Positions 25,901-35,218 of a stretch of DNA of 45,395 bases are shown one piece after another. A program made the position numbers and the translations under genes. The stretch is taken from positions 1-45,395 of the forward strand of contig CADBAP010000007.1 of the NCBI GenBank assembly GCA_902792685.1, written 5' to 3'. The notes beneath the pieces are model-generated. The model searched no databases. It saw only the letters and a list, made by a program, of their open reading frames with translations, and had not been told where the DNA came from. The DNA is from an uncultured Prevotellaceae bacterium (GTDB lineage: Bacteria > Bacteroidota > Bacteroidia > Bacteroidales > Bacteroidaceae). Numbering within the stretch: position 1 is the first letter of the stretch; each line of letters starts with the position of its first letter.

Positions 25901-28900
25901 CACCAATGAAGGTACCAGGCAGCACAATCTGTGGAGCCTTGATTTCCTCAACGTAAGGAATACCACTCTTGAACACGACGTGGATATTCACCACATGGCG
26001 CTCGCTGACTGGTGTAACGTGAGCACCCGTAGCATCACTCTCCTCATAGTCATACTGATAGATGACGGTGATAATCTTCTCCTTCGAGAGGTCGAAGATG
26101 TCAGAGCTACGTGATACATAGAGCGTACTTGTCTCCGTTGGAGAGATACCGTGGATGGTGAAGTCGGTCTGCCAGTTTTGTAATGCGCCGTAATTGGTTT
26201 CATCGATAACGACTCCCACAGGAACATTGGCTCCATTGTTGTAGGTGCCAGTTTCTGCAGCATTAATGCCGGTCACGCCGGTCACTGCGACGCCCTCAGT
26301 ATTCTCGCCAATGGTGTATGCCTCGCGGCAGTAGAAGTAGGTATTGTTCACATGAGCATCAGTGAATGTCAATGTAGTGATATAATTCTCCTTATCAGTT
26401 TCGCCCAAGCTGCTATACGTGTTTGATGAGATGATTGTCCCTACAGCGTATGGTGAGTTACCTACTTGGAAAGCTTGCTTGACAACATATACATTGCCAG
26501 CCTCCTTTACGTTGATAGGCGTATAGTGACGCTTTTCGTTAGGCAGACTTTCGTATTGTTCACGTGTATATTGCTTATTATGCTCAAGGGTTATACCATT
26601 ATGTGTAGAGGTTTCGTTGCCATTATAGGTAGCACTGTAGTTGACAGGTTTCACCAGAGAGTAGCCAGCAGGATTGGCTTCTGCAGCCGTTTTAGTGCCT
26701 GCGGCAGAGTCATACTGGTATTTCTGTCCCTCAGGATATATGTATTGACCACTTTCATTCTTACTGTAACGTGGGTCGATGAGCAGGTCGAGTGCATCGT
26801 AGTTGAATTCGAATTTCTCGCGGTCTGTCTCAGACATAGAACTCCAAACTTCGAGTCCACGATAGTTCTTGTTAGCCTCATAATAGTTACCACCATAAAG
26901 GCCATCCTTCGTACAGTAGTATGCAGGAACAACATCCGACTCGATTGTTGCAGCCAACGAAGGATAAGCGGTTTTGTATGCATTCTTCTCTTCCTCCGTC
27001 ATACGGTTGCCTACATAGATGAACTCTGTTCTGCTGAGCTGGATGGTGCTCGTACAGATATAAGCTGGAGCCACGTAGCCATCCATGGAAGCAGCCTGAG
27101 TAGCAGATACTGTACTACCAACATTCAAGTGTTCAACATCACTGGTATATTCCTTTGTGACTATATATGCTTGTTCAAACTCTGCCTGTCCATCTGGAAT
27201 GGCAGAAGAATGATTCGTCTTCATAGTCTGGTAAGTGTTGTAAATATCCTGAGGAATGAGGTTGCTCACCACATACTCACGCTGTCCGAGGACACCTGGA
27301 CTGTTGTTCTTCAGATGATAGGTAGGACCGTCTTCATAACCAGTACCGCCCGTTTGGTTCTTTTCTGCAGTAGCGCTCTCAAACATGGTGTACCACGTAT
27401 TCCAATCTGTTGGGTTGTTCACCTTATAGGTCAGCATGTAACCTGTATCGTGGCTCATGTTGTTCGAAGAGCGATATACAAAGTCGAAGTCCACCATTTC
27501 CTGCTTCTCTACGTGGTAAACTTGTGGGTGAGCAGTCTTCAGAGCTTTATATTCAGAAGGCAGCATCACCGTACCGGCAGGGATAATGTCTGTATCGCTA
27601 CTGTTATATTTGCAGTCAGCTATGGTGACGTAGGTTTCATCCACAAACAGAGCCTTCTCGGAAGCTGTCAGTAAGTACCAATCCCAGTAGTTGATAGGAT
27701 CGTTCAGGTAATACTCCTTTTCGTTGATGATAATCTTCTGTTCATTGCCAATTTTTGTGCCAGGAGTTCCTGAAGTTTCAGGAGTAGAATAATAAGCATA
27801 CTTGTTTGGCATCACGTTGAGCAACTTCATCGTGCCATGAGAAGCAGCGGTGATGGTCAACGGAATATCTACCGTTTCGCTGTATGCGTTTGGTGCACCC
27901 GTATAGGCAGAGATATACTGGTCATAGACATATACCGAACCCTTGATGAACCAATAGTGGGCAGGAACGGCATCTCCTTCTTTATATTTTCCGCTGACGT
28001 TGTAGCAGTCGTCGATAATCGTCTGCGTACTGTGGATGAAGTTACCAGTTGTCTCCCATTCCACCTCAGCACCATTGAACGTGAAGTCGCGTCGGGTGAC
28101 TGCATCATTGTTCAGTTCCGTCAATGTGTTGTGCTTAGACTTGGTATAAGAACCCACCTTGTGTACGTTCTTTGCATATACGAAGCCGCCACCCATACCT
28201 GGTTGCACGTTGATGAGGTCAAGCTCGATGACACCAGTGATGTAACCCCAGTCTTTCTCATACAAATCGTCACCCGTACCCTTTTCTGTCGTCAACTCCA
28301 GATAGACACCTGATGCCAACGCCACCTTGTTCTTACTGGTACCATTGTTGCGCTTACGGTCATTGACGAAGCCTGCCTTCCAGTCATAGTATGTCGCTGT
28401 GCCGTATGCCTTAGAATCAACTGGAGTACTACCGTTATTATATGCCTTTGAAGCACTCTTGTAGTCAGAATTGGAGGCATTGTCAGTGACACGGATATCC
28501 TTATCAGGCAGGAAGAATACGTCACTGGTGAGTGCGCCTAAGTAGTTCACGATACTGTAAATACCGAAGTAGTTGCCATGAACCTTCTTGCTCTCGTCGG
28601 ATTGGTCAGCTGGAATGACAGACTGCTTCTGGTTGAGTGATACCTCACGCACACGGTTGATGGTGTAGTTGGTGTGATCGACAATCTCAGGCACACGGTC
28701 CTGTGCGCCCTGCATCACCATACGGCTGCCAAATACACCGCAGAAGTCTGCACGCTGCAGGGTGTTCATCGGACGTCCTGCATAGACAGGAACGACACCG
28801 TTCTCCTCCCAGTATGCTGGGTTAGGATAGTACTCACCAGTGGTCGTGTTTTGAAGAAGAATAGTTGTGTTCCCCTCAAACACGCTCAGCAGGTCATCGA

Positions 28901-31900
28901 TGGTCAGCGTGGAGGCCTTCGTGTGTTCGCCGCCTGCCGGATAGTAGGTTGTACCGTCTCTATCCGTACACTGTTGGATACACTTATACTTCAGCTGATA
29001 GTAATCGGCCTCACGCGCAGGGAGATTATTATACTGTTCAATGGTGATTTCAGGAGACAGGCTATAATAGTCAGTACCATAGTTGGTGATGTTCAGTCCA
29101 CGATAGCCATCGACAAATGTGAGGTTACCGTCGCCGTACAGACCACCCGTATGTCCTGTACCCAGTGTAATCAGGTCGCGGTGATAGACGTCGTGGATAG
29201 ATGCCGTAGCATTTCCGAATACCGTCGTGGTGTTCGCATAGACGGTAGAAGAACCTGAAGAAGTGTTACCACCAGCGAATACAGCGTTGAAGATGGTGAT
29301 ACCTGTAAGATCTAAGCTGTTCCAGCGATCGTCGTTGTTCTTGTTGCCCAAGGTATGGAGGTCTTCAGTAGTTACATAGTCACCAACGGCGTAGCTGTGA
29401 CCATTGATGTTGACAGGAGATGTCACCTTACAATAAGGCTCAACAAGCACCTTACAGTCCTCAGTAAGCACATACTCGCCATTATCCATAACCCAGTTGG
29501 GATCGCTTGCTGCTGGGGTGTCAGGTGGTGATGATGGTTCGTATGCCTCATTTCCCTTCTTGTAAGCATAATAGTAGCCCTCCCACACGTTGTCATAGCG
29601 ATTGCCATCTTTAATACCCACATAGAGATTACCATCTTCCTCGTAGGCACTATATACATAACCGATATCACCACCACCGAAGACGTTACCGTTCTCGCGT
29701 GCCAGCTCTTTCACAGTACCTATCGTACCACCATGAATGCGTACTTCTGTCTGTCCGAATACGTAACCGTCGGAGTAGAGTGTACCACCTTCACCAAGGT
29801 TGTTATAGCCACGACCGCCACCGAAGACATTACGATGTACATTGCCTTCAATGAGTTCTACATTTGCCTTACCTGCCTTATAGATACCTACCAAGGTGCG
29901 GACGCTGTTGTCCTGACCTGTAGCATTGATGACACCACGACCAATGGCAGCAATCTCACCACCTCCGAAGAGGGAATTGCGGACGTGTCCGCCATACATC
30001 TTCACATAGGTGACATCCACACTACTGTTGTCGATATAGCCACCACCGAAGATACATCCACTGTCATAGAGGCGGTTAGAACCGTCACCAGACCAAGTCT
30101 CGTCGTGCAGCTTCTCCTGATAGTAGTCGTCGCCTACCTTTATATAATCAAGGTCGGTATCTGTTGTAGGAACGCTGTTGAAGTGTCGATAACCGATATA
30201 TCCATTGTTGAGTGTGATATTCGCGGTACCAAATACGGCACCACCCTCTCCACCACCATAGGCATTACGCTCGATAGCAGGAAGACCATTGAGGAAACTC
30301 GTACCATCGGTCTTACCAATGACAACGTGTGTTTCACCAAGAATGTCGTTGGCCGTAGAGGCACTGATGGCTCCTTGATGGTAGCCTACACTTCCTTGCC
30401 AACCGCCGCCATAGACGTTACGTGCCGTACCACCTTCGATATAGGCATTGGCAGAAGCGATGAATGGCTGGTCGAAGTCGTCATTCGCTACATTGTATTT
30501 GTTGTTGACTGAACCTACCGTTCCTGCGGCATAGAGGTCCTTTGTTACAGTACCTCCAAGCATAGCGATATAAGTCGTTCCATGCACGTCGCCAGTATTC
30601 GGTGTGTTCGCGTCACCAAGACCACCACCGTATGCGTAAGCACCGCTACGGCTGCCGTTATACATATATCCGCAGACGTCGGCGCCTTGATTGATAATCA
30701 CATTGGTGTTGTATTTCTTGCCGTTTCTGGCTTCAGCCAAGTCATTGTTCAGTCCAGTATCGGTATAGTCCTCGCCCAGAGAAAGGTCAATGGCCTTTGG
30801 TGCTTGTGGTTTAGGAGTTGTGGCCTTATCTTCGTCCGATAATTCGTTCCATGCTGTAAGTTCTGTATTGTATGTATCAGTAGCTTCAGCATTTGCCTCT
30901 GCTGCCCATGCAGCAGCAGAATTCTTATTCATCACACGACCTAACTGGCCACCACCATATACCTCATATAGACGGGCCGTATTATTCAGATTCACCTCAG
31001 TATATTGTGACCAGGTGTCCTTACCGTAGCCAGCTCCATATACTGTAGCATAATATTCGTTTGCCTTGTCGTAATATACAGGTGCATTGATATTCACCTT
31101 TCCGTATAGTGTACGACGGCAGTTGTTATTGCCGCCATAGAGACCTGAACGGTAACCGCCTACGAGGGCATCGCTACTGTTCCAGTTTACATTCGACTCA
31201 TAGACGTCACAGGGATATTCGTTATACAAACCGTAAGCACCACCGAAGATAGCCTCTCCACGGAAGGTAGAACCTTCTGGCACGTTGACAACAGTGCGTC
31301 GTGTTACACCCTCCTGATAGCTACCACCATAGACAGCCTTGAAGTGTCCGCTGAGCAGGTCGATGATGGCTGAGGCCTTGTGTGCTGTGGTAGGTTCTGC
31401 AGCCGTAGCAGGGTCAACACCCATACCTACGCCGCCACTCTCACCAGCACCAAAGATTTCCGTTCCTTGATAGGTGGTCATCGTCTGGGGCACATCAACG
31501 AGGATATAGCTCCTGTTCTGCATGAGGTTTTCTTCCTCCTCGCCGAGATATCCCTGTCCTGCACCATAAATTTGCTTGACGGTATTGAGCTTATTGTTGC
31601 TGTCGGTAGGACGGAAGTTGATAAATGCATTGTCTAAGAAAGGTTTGGAATAGCCTGTTTTAGCATGACCATTTTCATCGAAGTATTCACGGAAGTGTGG
31701 GTCCTTATAGTCATACACACCGTAGGCACCACCGAATATTTTTTCTACGCGTCCTTGCACATACTCCGTATAGGCAGAAGCATTGAGCATATCGGTATTG
31801 TATACCTTGCTGCGAACGGCATCGTTGCGAAGACGACTGTCAAAGTTAGCTGTTCCCAGAATCTTTCCACCGAGGTCGTTACCGCCATAAATGTAGTCGC

Positions 31901-34900
31901 GAACGTAGGGGAAGCCATTGGTGCCTACATAAGTTTCTGTATGTCCAAGAATATCGGCATTACATGAGCCGGCAAAGCTGTTGAAGATACGACCGTTACC
32001 CAAATTAAGGATACAGTTACCAGCCACAGGACCTAAGAAGCCACCGCCGTATATAAACTCGCATTCAGCTATATCTTCAGATATGTTGTCGTGTTTTGAT
32101 ACGCCAGCGATTGGACCTTTCAGGTTGATGTAGGTGCTATATCTTGGGTCATAGCTGTAATCAATCTTTTCTGTAGTTGAATTGTATGTTCCCTTACCGA
32201 TGCCGCCTTCCTCGCTACCACCGAATATCTGGAACATATAGCCGCGATTGAGGTTGATTGTTGTTGAACCCCATATCTCGGTATCCTCACCCTTACCGCC
32301 ACCAAAGACGTTGAGTGCCTTACCTAATACATCCATACCCTGCTCGGAAAGTAAGACACCGCTGTTTCGCTTGGTAATGTGATATTCATCGTTACCATAG
32401 AGTTTATCCTCACCCGTTTCATCCTCTTCTACTTCGTCGAAGAGAATATCGCGGTCAACGATAGAGCTGTTGATGTTGATTACGACGTTACCGTTGACGA
32501 TACCGCTGGCGTAGCAGCCGCCATAGATATTACCACCTTCGAAACGACGGTCTAAGTCGTCATCATCGCTGGTGACAGGACTTTCAGGAGAAGCTCCTGA
32601 TGTTATAGGGTCAACTTTTTCACCTGTTGATGACTTGATGGTGTTCCATATCAATGCCGTGTGAGTATCATTCCAACGCTTTGGCTGTATCTTAAGACCG
32701 GCGAAGTTAAGCACAAGCTTGTCGCCAATAGCTCCTTCTGGTGCAGGGTCAGGTTCGCCCGTGAGGCCTCCCTCATAGAGAGCATTAAAACCGTCTTTCG
32801 GTGTTACGAAGGCATTGTTACATCCACCTACGACCTTGTCATACACAATCACCTTGTCACTGAAGTTGATGGTTGTCTTACCATCGGTAATCATACTACC
32901 TACGTTACCACCGCAGTAGAACGAACCAAACTGTGTGGAGTAGGGGATGTAATCGGCGGCATCACCGTTAGCCCTGCTCTCGAACAATACGGTTGACTTC
33001 ACCCTCATGGCGCAGCCTTCCATGTATTTGGCAAAGAGTTCCTTGTTTGTCAAATCCATGGAGCTGAAACTTGAGCCGTCACTCGCTATGTCGGTACGTC
33101 TCATTGTGCGCAGCACACCTTCATTATGGCCAGAGACATCAGCCTCATCGGTCTTGATCATGTTCTCACCATTGTTGCCGAGGAACACTTTGTCGATGAT
33201 GGCGTATGAACCAATCTTGATGTGTGTCTGGTCAGCGGCAGGAATACCTGCAACATTCTGTCGCAGAGAAGCACTGTTACCACCCACATAAAGTCCACCA
33301 TCTACGATGACAGGATGATCTTCACTATCACCTCTGACAAGGATAGACACCTTCTCTGCGTTCGGACGGATAAGGTTGAGGGCTGTGACAGATTTAAGGT
33401 TTTCAGGAACGCCTGTTATTCCTGCATCTTCAAGAACTTTATCGGGATCATAATAGAAATCACTCCAACGTGGATCATCCTTCAGTTTTTCATTATCTGT
33501 ATAAGCGTATGAACCATTACCACCACCATAGACATCACCGTAGATGTGCGTACGAATACCTACGGTATTACCAGCATAGACGTTACCAGAGATATCGTTA
33601 CCACCATAGACGTTGTTGACATGACCAGCCAATACTCTGACACGAGCTGCGTATCCAGCAGGGATGTTGTTAGGGTTATCCTCATCAGGCAGTTGTACTT
33701 GGGAATATGGTACAGGATTTGAGTCATCGTTGTTGTACAAAGGTTTTACGTCAGCCTTACGACAACCTCCATAGACGTTGTCAACTACCATTCCTGCACC
33801 TTCAATCTGCATGAGCAAACCTTCAGGACTCGTCATACGTCCCTCATTACCGCCACCATAGAGGTTACGGATCTTACCTTTTTGCAGATTCCATCGCGGC
33901 CGGATAGCCATATCCGCCTTGTTGTTGCCGCCAAAGAAACGACCTATCTGGTAGGCATCACTGCTGGGGTAGGAGAAGGAGGTGTTGATGCCCATTCTGT
34001 TCTCGAAGCGGTCGTTGGTCAGCAGTTCACCGACAGTTCCCTTCAATGGATCAGTATTGGCATTTGGATTATTTGTGTCAATGATACTGTTGACGACTTC
34101 ACTTGGATTATTCAGAGCGATAACCGTTCTGTTCGTTATCGTAGCATTGTTACCGCCACCATACGCATAAACAATAGAACCGCCCAAAAGCTCAAGATAG
34201 GTCTTACCAATGTTAGGCATGATGAAATCCGTAGTGTTGGAAGCTATAGGAGCCTTACCGTCAATCTTGTCTTGCTCGGAATTGTATATCTCATGCGTGC
34301 CCTCATTATTGTAGTAGTAATAGTCGCCATTACCACCTCCGAAGAGTTGTCCGATGTATATCTTTTGTGCATTTGGGTCTTCTGTTGTTACGGCATCATC
34401 GCCCGTGCCAGTCGTTACCGTCTTGGTAGAGATGCGCACAAAAGCATTCCAAGTATTGTCGATTTGATTCTTCTTTGCTTCGGTACCTACTTCCGTCAGT
34501 TCAGTGGGAATAGCACTTGACGTGCCTATCGTTCCTGCGATATCATTACCACCGTAAGCCTTATCAATAACAATATAGTTGGAGGCATGCTCACCGTCGA
34601 TATGCAGGAAGGCACTTCCTCCGACGTTAGCCTGACGGGCACCGCCATAGACGTTGCGCAGGTCGCCGGCATAGATGTTGACAGTCGTCTTGCCGCCTGT
34701 GTCGCCTTCATTACCACCACCATACACATCACCACCAATGATAATCTGTGCTTTGCCAGCTACCGCTGTCAACAGGAATAAGAAGAGGAGACCTATCAAC
34801 GGAAGCCCCTTCCCAATGGAAGACTCTCCCCCCAGCCCCTCCCTGTTGAGGGAGGGGAGGAAGACCCACCCCCGTCCCCTCCCTGTGATGGAGGGGAGTA

Positions 34901-34979
34901 TATGCGTCTTCTTGCTTGCAATCTTCGCAAACAAAGACTGTATGTATTTAATAATGTGTATTATTCTATATCGTATCAT
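22956..34979 (-). CDS. Giant secreted adhesin-like protein (4007 aa) with YGGG repeats and T9SS-type C-terminal tail
   Basis: The unusually long N-terminus (about 76 aa) contains two translated GC palindromes before the hydrophobic core L-P-L-I-G-L-L-F-L-F-L-L and A-V-A-G-K-A-Q. Residues about 85-2060 contain roughly 38 [VIAL][YF]GG[GNA] turns, each following a T-x-[VI]-x-[IL] strand, consistent with a parallel beta-solenoid. Residues about 2060-3030 hold recurring modules of Y-x-[CV]...G-x-x-[IVM] and Y-x-x-L-x-x-x-[DE]-[KR]. A GLUG-like block lies near 3190. The last about 70 residues end A-G-V-Y-V-V-R-A-D-G-G-R-I-Q-K-K-F-A-I-K, typical of T9SS type A sorting domains. It follows the fimbrial lipoprotein genes, and a surface or fimbria-tip adhesin role is inferred. 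Four in-frame SGSPA-type palindromes occur. Confidence 0.9.
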   Translation of the reverse strand: MIRYRIIHIIKYIQSLFAKIASKKTHILPSITGRGRGWVFLPSLNREGLGGESSIGKGLPLIGLLFLFLLTAVAGKAQIIIGGDVYGGGNEGDTGGKTTVNIYAGDLRNVYGGARQANVGGSAFLHIDGEHASNYIVIDKAYGGNDIAGTIGTSSAIPTELTEVGTEAKKNQIDNTWNAFVRISTKTVTTGTGDDAVTTEDPNAQKIYIGQLFGGGNGDYYYYNNEGTHEIYNSEQDKIDGKAPIASNTTDFIMPNIGKTYLELLGGSIVYAYGGGNNATITNRTVIALNNPSEVVNSIIDTNNPNANTDPLKGTVGELLTNDRFENRMGINTSFSYPSSDAYQIGRFFGGNNKADMAIRPRWNLQKGKIRNLYGGGNEGRMTSPEGLLMQIEGAGMVVDNVYGGCRKADVKPLYNNDDSNPVPYSQVQLPDEDNPNNIPAGYAARVRVLAGHVNNVYGGNDISGNVYAGNTVGIRTHIYGDVYGGGNGSYAYTDNEKLKDDPRWSDFYYDPDKVLEDAGITGVPENLKSVTALNLIRPNAEKVSILVRGDSEDHPVIVDGGLYVGGNSASLRQNVAGIPAADQTHIKIGSYAIIDKVFLGNNGENMIKTDEADVSGHNEGVLRTMRRTDIASDGSSFSSMDLTNKELFAKYMEGCAMRVKSTVLFESRANGDAADYIPYSTQFGSFYCGGNVGSMITDGKTTINFSDKVIVYDKVVGGCNNAFVTPKDGFNALYEGGLTGEPDPAPEGAIGDKLVLNFAGLKIQPKRWNDTHTALIWNTIKSSTGEKVDPITSGASPESPVTSDDDDLDRRFEGGNIYGGCYASGIVNGNVVININSSIVDRDILFDEVEEDETGEDKLYGNDEYHITKRNSGVLLSEQGMDVLGKALNVFGGGKGEDTEIWGSTTINLNRGYMFQIFGGSEEGGIGKGTYNSTTEKIDYSYDPRYSTYINLKGPIAGVSKHDNISEDIAECEFIYGGGFLGPVAGNCILNLGNGRIFNSFAGSCNADILGHTETYVGTNGFPYVRDYIYGGNDLGGKILGTANFDSRLRNDAVRSKVYNTDMLNASAYTEYVQGRVEKIFGGAYGVYDYKDPHFREYFDENGHAKTGYSKPFLDNAFINFRPTDSNNKLNTVKQIYGAGQGYLGEEEENLMQNRSYILVDVPQTMTTYQGTEIFGAGESGGVGMGVDPATAAEPTTAHKASAIIDLLSGHFKAVYGGSYQEGVTRRTVVNVPEGSTFRGEAIFGGAYGLYNEYPCDVYESNVNWNSSDALVGGYRSGLYGGNNNCRRTLYGKVNINAPVYYDKANEYYATVYGAGYGKDTWSQYTEVNLNNTARLYEVYGGGQLGRVMNKNSAAAWAAEANAEATDTYNTELTAWNELSDEDKATTPKPQAPKAIDLSLGEDYTDTGLNNDLAEARNGKKYNTNVIINQGADVCGYMYNGSRSGAYAYGGGLGDANTPNTGDVHGTTYIAMLGGTVTKDLYAAGTVGSVNNKYNVANDDFDQPFIASANAYIEGGTARNVYGGGWQGSVGYHQGAISASTANDILGETHVVIGKTDGTSFLNGLPAIERNAYGGGEGGAVFGTANITLNNGYIGYRHFNSVPTTDTDLDYIKVGDDYYQEKLHDETWSGDGSNRLYDSGCIFGGGYIDNSSVDVTYVKMYGGHVRNSLFGGGEIAAIGRGVINATGQDNSVRTLVGIYKAGKANVELIEGNVHRNVFGGGRGYNNLGEGGTLYSDGYVFGQTEVRIHGGTIGTVKELARENGNVFGGGDIGYVYSAYEEDGNLYVGIKDGNRYDNVWEGYYYAYKKGNEAYEPSSPPDTPAASDPNWVMDNGEYVLTEDCKVLVEPYCKVTSPVNINGHSYAVGDYVTTEDLHTLGNKNNDDRWNSLDLTGITIFNAVFAGGNTSSGSSTVYANTTTVFGNATASIHDVYHRDLITLGTGHTGGLYGDGNLTFVDGYRGLNITNYGTDYYSLSPEITIEQYNNLPAREADYYQLKYKCIQQCTDRDGTTYYPAGGEHTKASTLTIDDLLSVFEGNTTILLQNTTTGEYYPNPAYWEENGVVPVYAGRPMNTLQRADFCGVFGSRMVMQGAQDRVPEIVDHTNYTINRVREVSLNQKQSVIPADQSDESKKVHGNYFGIYSIVNYLGALTSDVFFLPDKDIRVTDNASNSDYKSASKAYNNGSTPVDSKAYGTATYYDWKAGFVNDRKRNNGTSKNKVALASGVYLELTTEKGTGDDLYEKDWGYITGVIELDLINVQPGMGGGFVYAKNVHKVGSYTKSKHNTLTELNNDAVTRRDFTFNGAEVEWETTGNFIHSTQTIIDDCYNVSGKYKEGDAVPAHYWFIKGSVYVYDQYISAYTGAPNAYSETVDIPLTITAASHGTMKLLNVMPNKYAYYSTPETSGTPGTKIGNEQKIIINEKEYYLNDPINYWDWYLLTASEKALFVDETYVTIADCKYNSSDTDIIPAGTVMLPSEYKALKTAHPQVYHVEKQEMVDFDFVYRSSNNMSHDTGYMLTYKVNNPTDWNTWYTMFESATAEKNQTGGTGYEDGPTYHLKNNSPGVLGQREYVVSNLIPQDIYNTYQTMKTNHSSAIPDGQAEFEQAYIVTKEYTSDVEHLNVGSTVSATQAASMDGYVAPAYICTSTIQLSRTEFIYVGNRMTEEEKNAYKTAYPSLAATIESDVVPAYYCTKDGLYGGNYYEANKNYRGLEVWSSMSETDREKFEFNYDALDLLIDPRYSKNESGQYIYPEGQKYQYDSAAGTKTAAEANPAGYSLVKPVNYSATYNGNETSTHNGITLEHNKQYTREQYESLPNEKRHYTPINVKEAGNVYVVKQAFQVGNSPYAVGTIISSNTYSSLGETDKENYITTLTFTDAHVNNTYFYCREAYTIGENTEGVAVTGVTGINAAETGTYNNGANVPVGVVIDETNYGALQNWQTDFTIHGISPTETSTLYVSRSSDIFDLSKEKIITVIYQYDYEESDATGAHVTPVSERHVVNIHVVFKSGIPYVEEIKAPQIVLPGTFIGVREPHVTPGAYEVTGGGWKLFEKQSDAESHINGIEYTPTADPLYWYQNGYYLAYYAKTYLGETYSNHVQVSVANYHDLKKVMEDKEHHYYVDNSQVKRNSKIYINDATDGVNQLKNFFDLSLLNNSSEGVTDGVVTADGPLKGNSLLDEHVKAAQNLEFILHTNITVPSGSPTWTPIGDATNCFAGNFHGDGYHIDGLDNSLFGHLCGNVYNLGVTGSFTSAGIADTGDGYIENCWINTSATSGFPANVKAVFGDPSDDSGYQIVNCYYPEGLAYNTTDNGRGIAKPMPARAFYNGTVAYDLNGFYLYKRYNDQKTTSGTAYTYYTIKEDDGTLERHYNGGHYVASPVHCSSGVTNAYLYGGYVEDRYGDGDYRYADGVIPESVDEREYADTEGKLHFYPIWPDDYLYFGQMLTYGWNDQRPHEDVPSSIMKNSGRLFTTDESNRVYRAPAYYQSKDMDVAHFNPTVNLVAYSKPKSASDKDLNPAYPNMTAIDFAGHNDNTWTLGRTSSGSPAVVDKFYQPLLDDDGLISITNRDETPNLLVYAPAEASTEGYANKQTYDVLTAYFTEPAYDDYYNVSDPYRRVNVANTGTVFGHLVQSNKKATNDHLLVDKKDFNCPISYQFANGMRMWYQRTPDLYVSLNKGWETVSLPFSAELVSTQDKGEITHFYSGSTTTSSGAKIGHEYWLREYKGIGTAPSGSPAGVIAATFNYPEADGDKKDVNNTFLWDYYYSKNTRQDANTDIYQQYYENSREYNAYPLLATAEPYIIGFPSKTYYEFDLSGEFVARNTATPAPDQLTKQIISFVSEPAITIGISDDELTASVVDGYTFLPNYMTKTVDGYLMNSEGNSFDVTPTGGSPTVPFRPYFIAGAPTQAAPAKNAARSIIFTSNETAFSFEYDNDPTEGQIGDGSLLISALRHKITVTSSLLREADVRIVNTSGITVANFTIQPGETIDTNIGAAGVYVVRADGGRIQKKFAIK
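34826..34899. repeat. Two GC palindromes in frame within the signal region of the 4007-aa gene
   Basis: CCCCTCCC-TGTTGA-GGGAGGGG and CCCCTCC-CTGTGAT-GGAGGGG lie back to back, each with the C- or G-rich tail of the family. They are translated as L-P-S-L-N-R-E-G-L-G-G and L-P-S-I-T-G-R-G-R-G-W between Met1 and the hydrophobic signal core. Confidence 0.9.
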
Positions 34980-35015
34980 TTCTGATATTTTTTCTCTTTT
35001 CTTTATCTCTTTCCC

Positions 35016-35206
35016 TATTTACTCCCCTCCATACAGGGAGGGGTTGGGGGTGGGTCTTCCTCCCCATTCAGGGGGAGGCTGGGAGGGGGTCTTGTCTTTT
35101 TTTTCTTTTCCCCTATTTACTCCCCTCCATACAGGGAGGGGCAGGGGGTGGGTCTTCTTCTATTTACTCCTCCCCATTCAGGGGGAGGCTGGGAGGGGGT
35201 CTTCTG
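35016..35206. repeat. Alternating array of two GC-palindrome types between fimbrial genes
   Basis: Four units fill the 239-bp spacer. Type I (CTCCCCTCC-atacaG-GGAGGGG, then GGGGGTGGGTCTTC) starts near 35020 and 35118. Type II (CTCCCC-attca-GGGGGAG, then GGGAGGGGGTCTT) starts near 35061 and 35168. The order is I-II-I-II. No gene is present. Confidence 0.9.
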
Positions 35207-35218
35207 TTGTGGGTCTTT

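Noticed and set aside
26466-27674. 402-codon open frame on the plus strand inside the 4007-aa gene
   Set aside because: It is antisense to a repeat-rich gene with a clear protein signal, has no recognisable domain, and similar long antisense frames occur all along the giant genes because of their codon bias.
14462-34979. CRISPR-like or tandem DNA repeats in the giant genes
   Set aside because: The repetition is at protein level (YGGG turns) with variable spacing and degenerate codons; there are no identical direct repeats with unique spacers.
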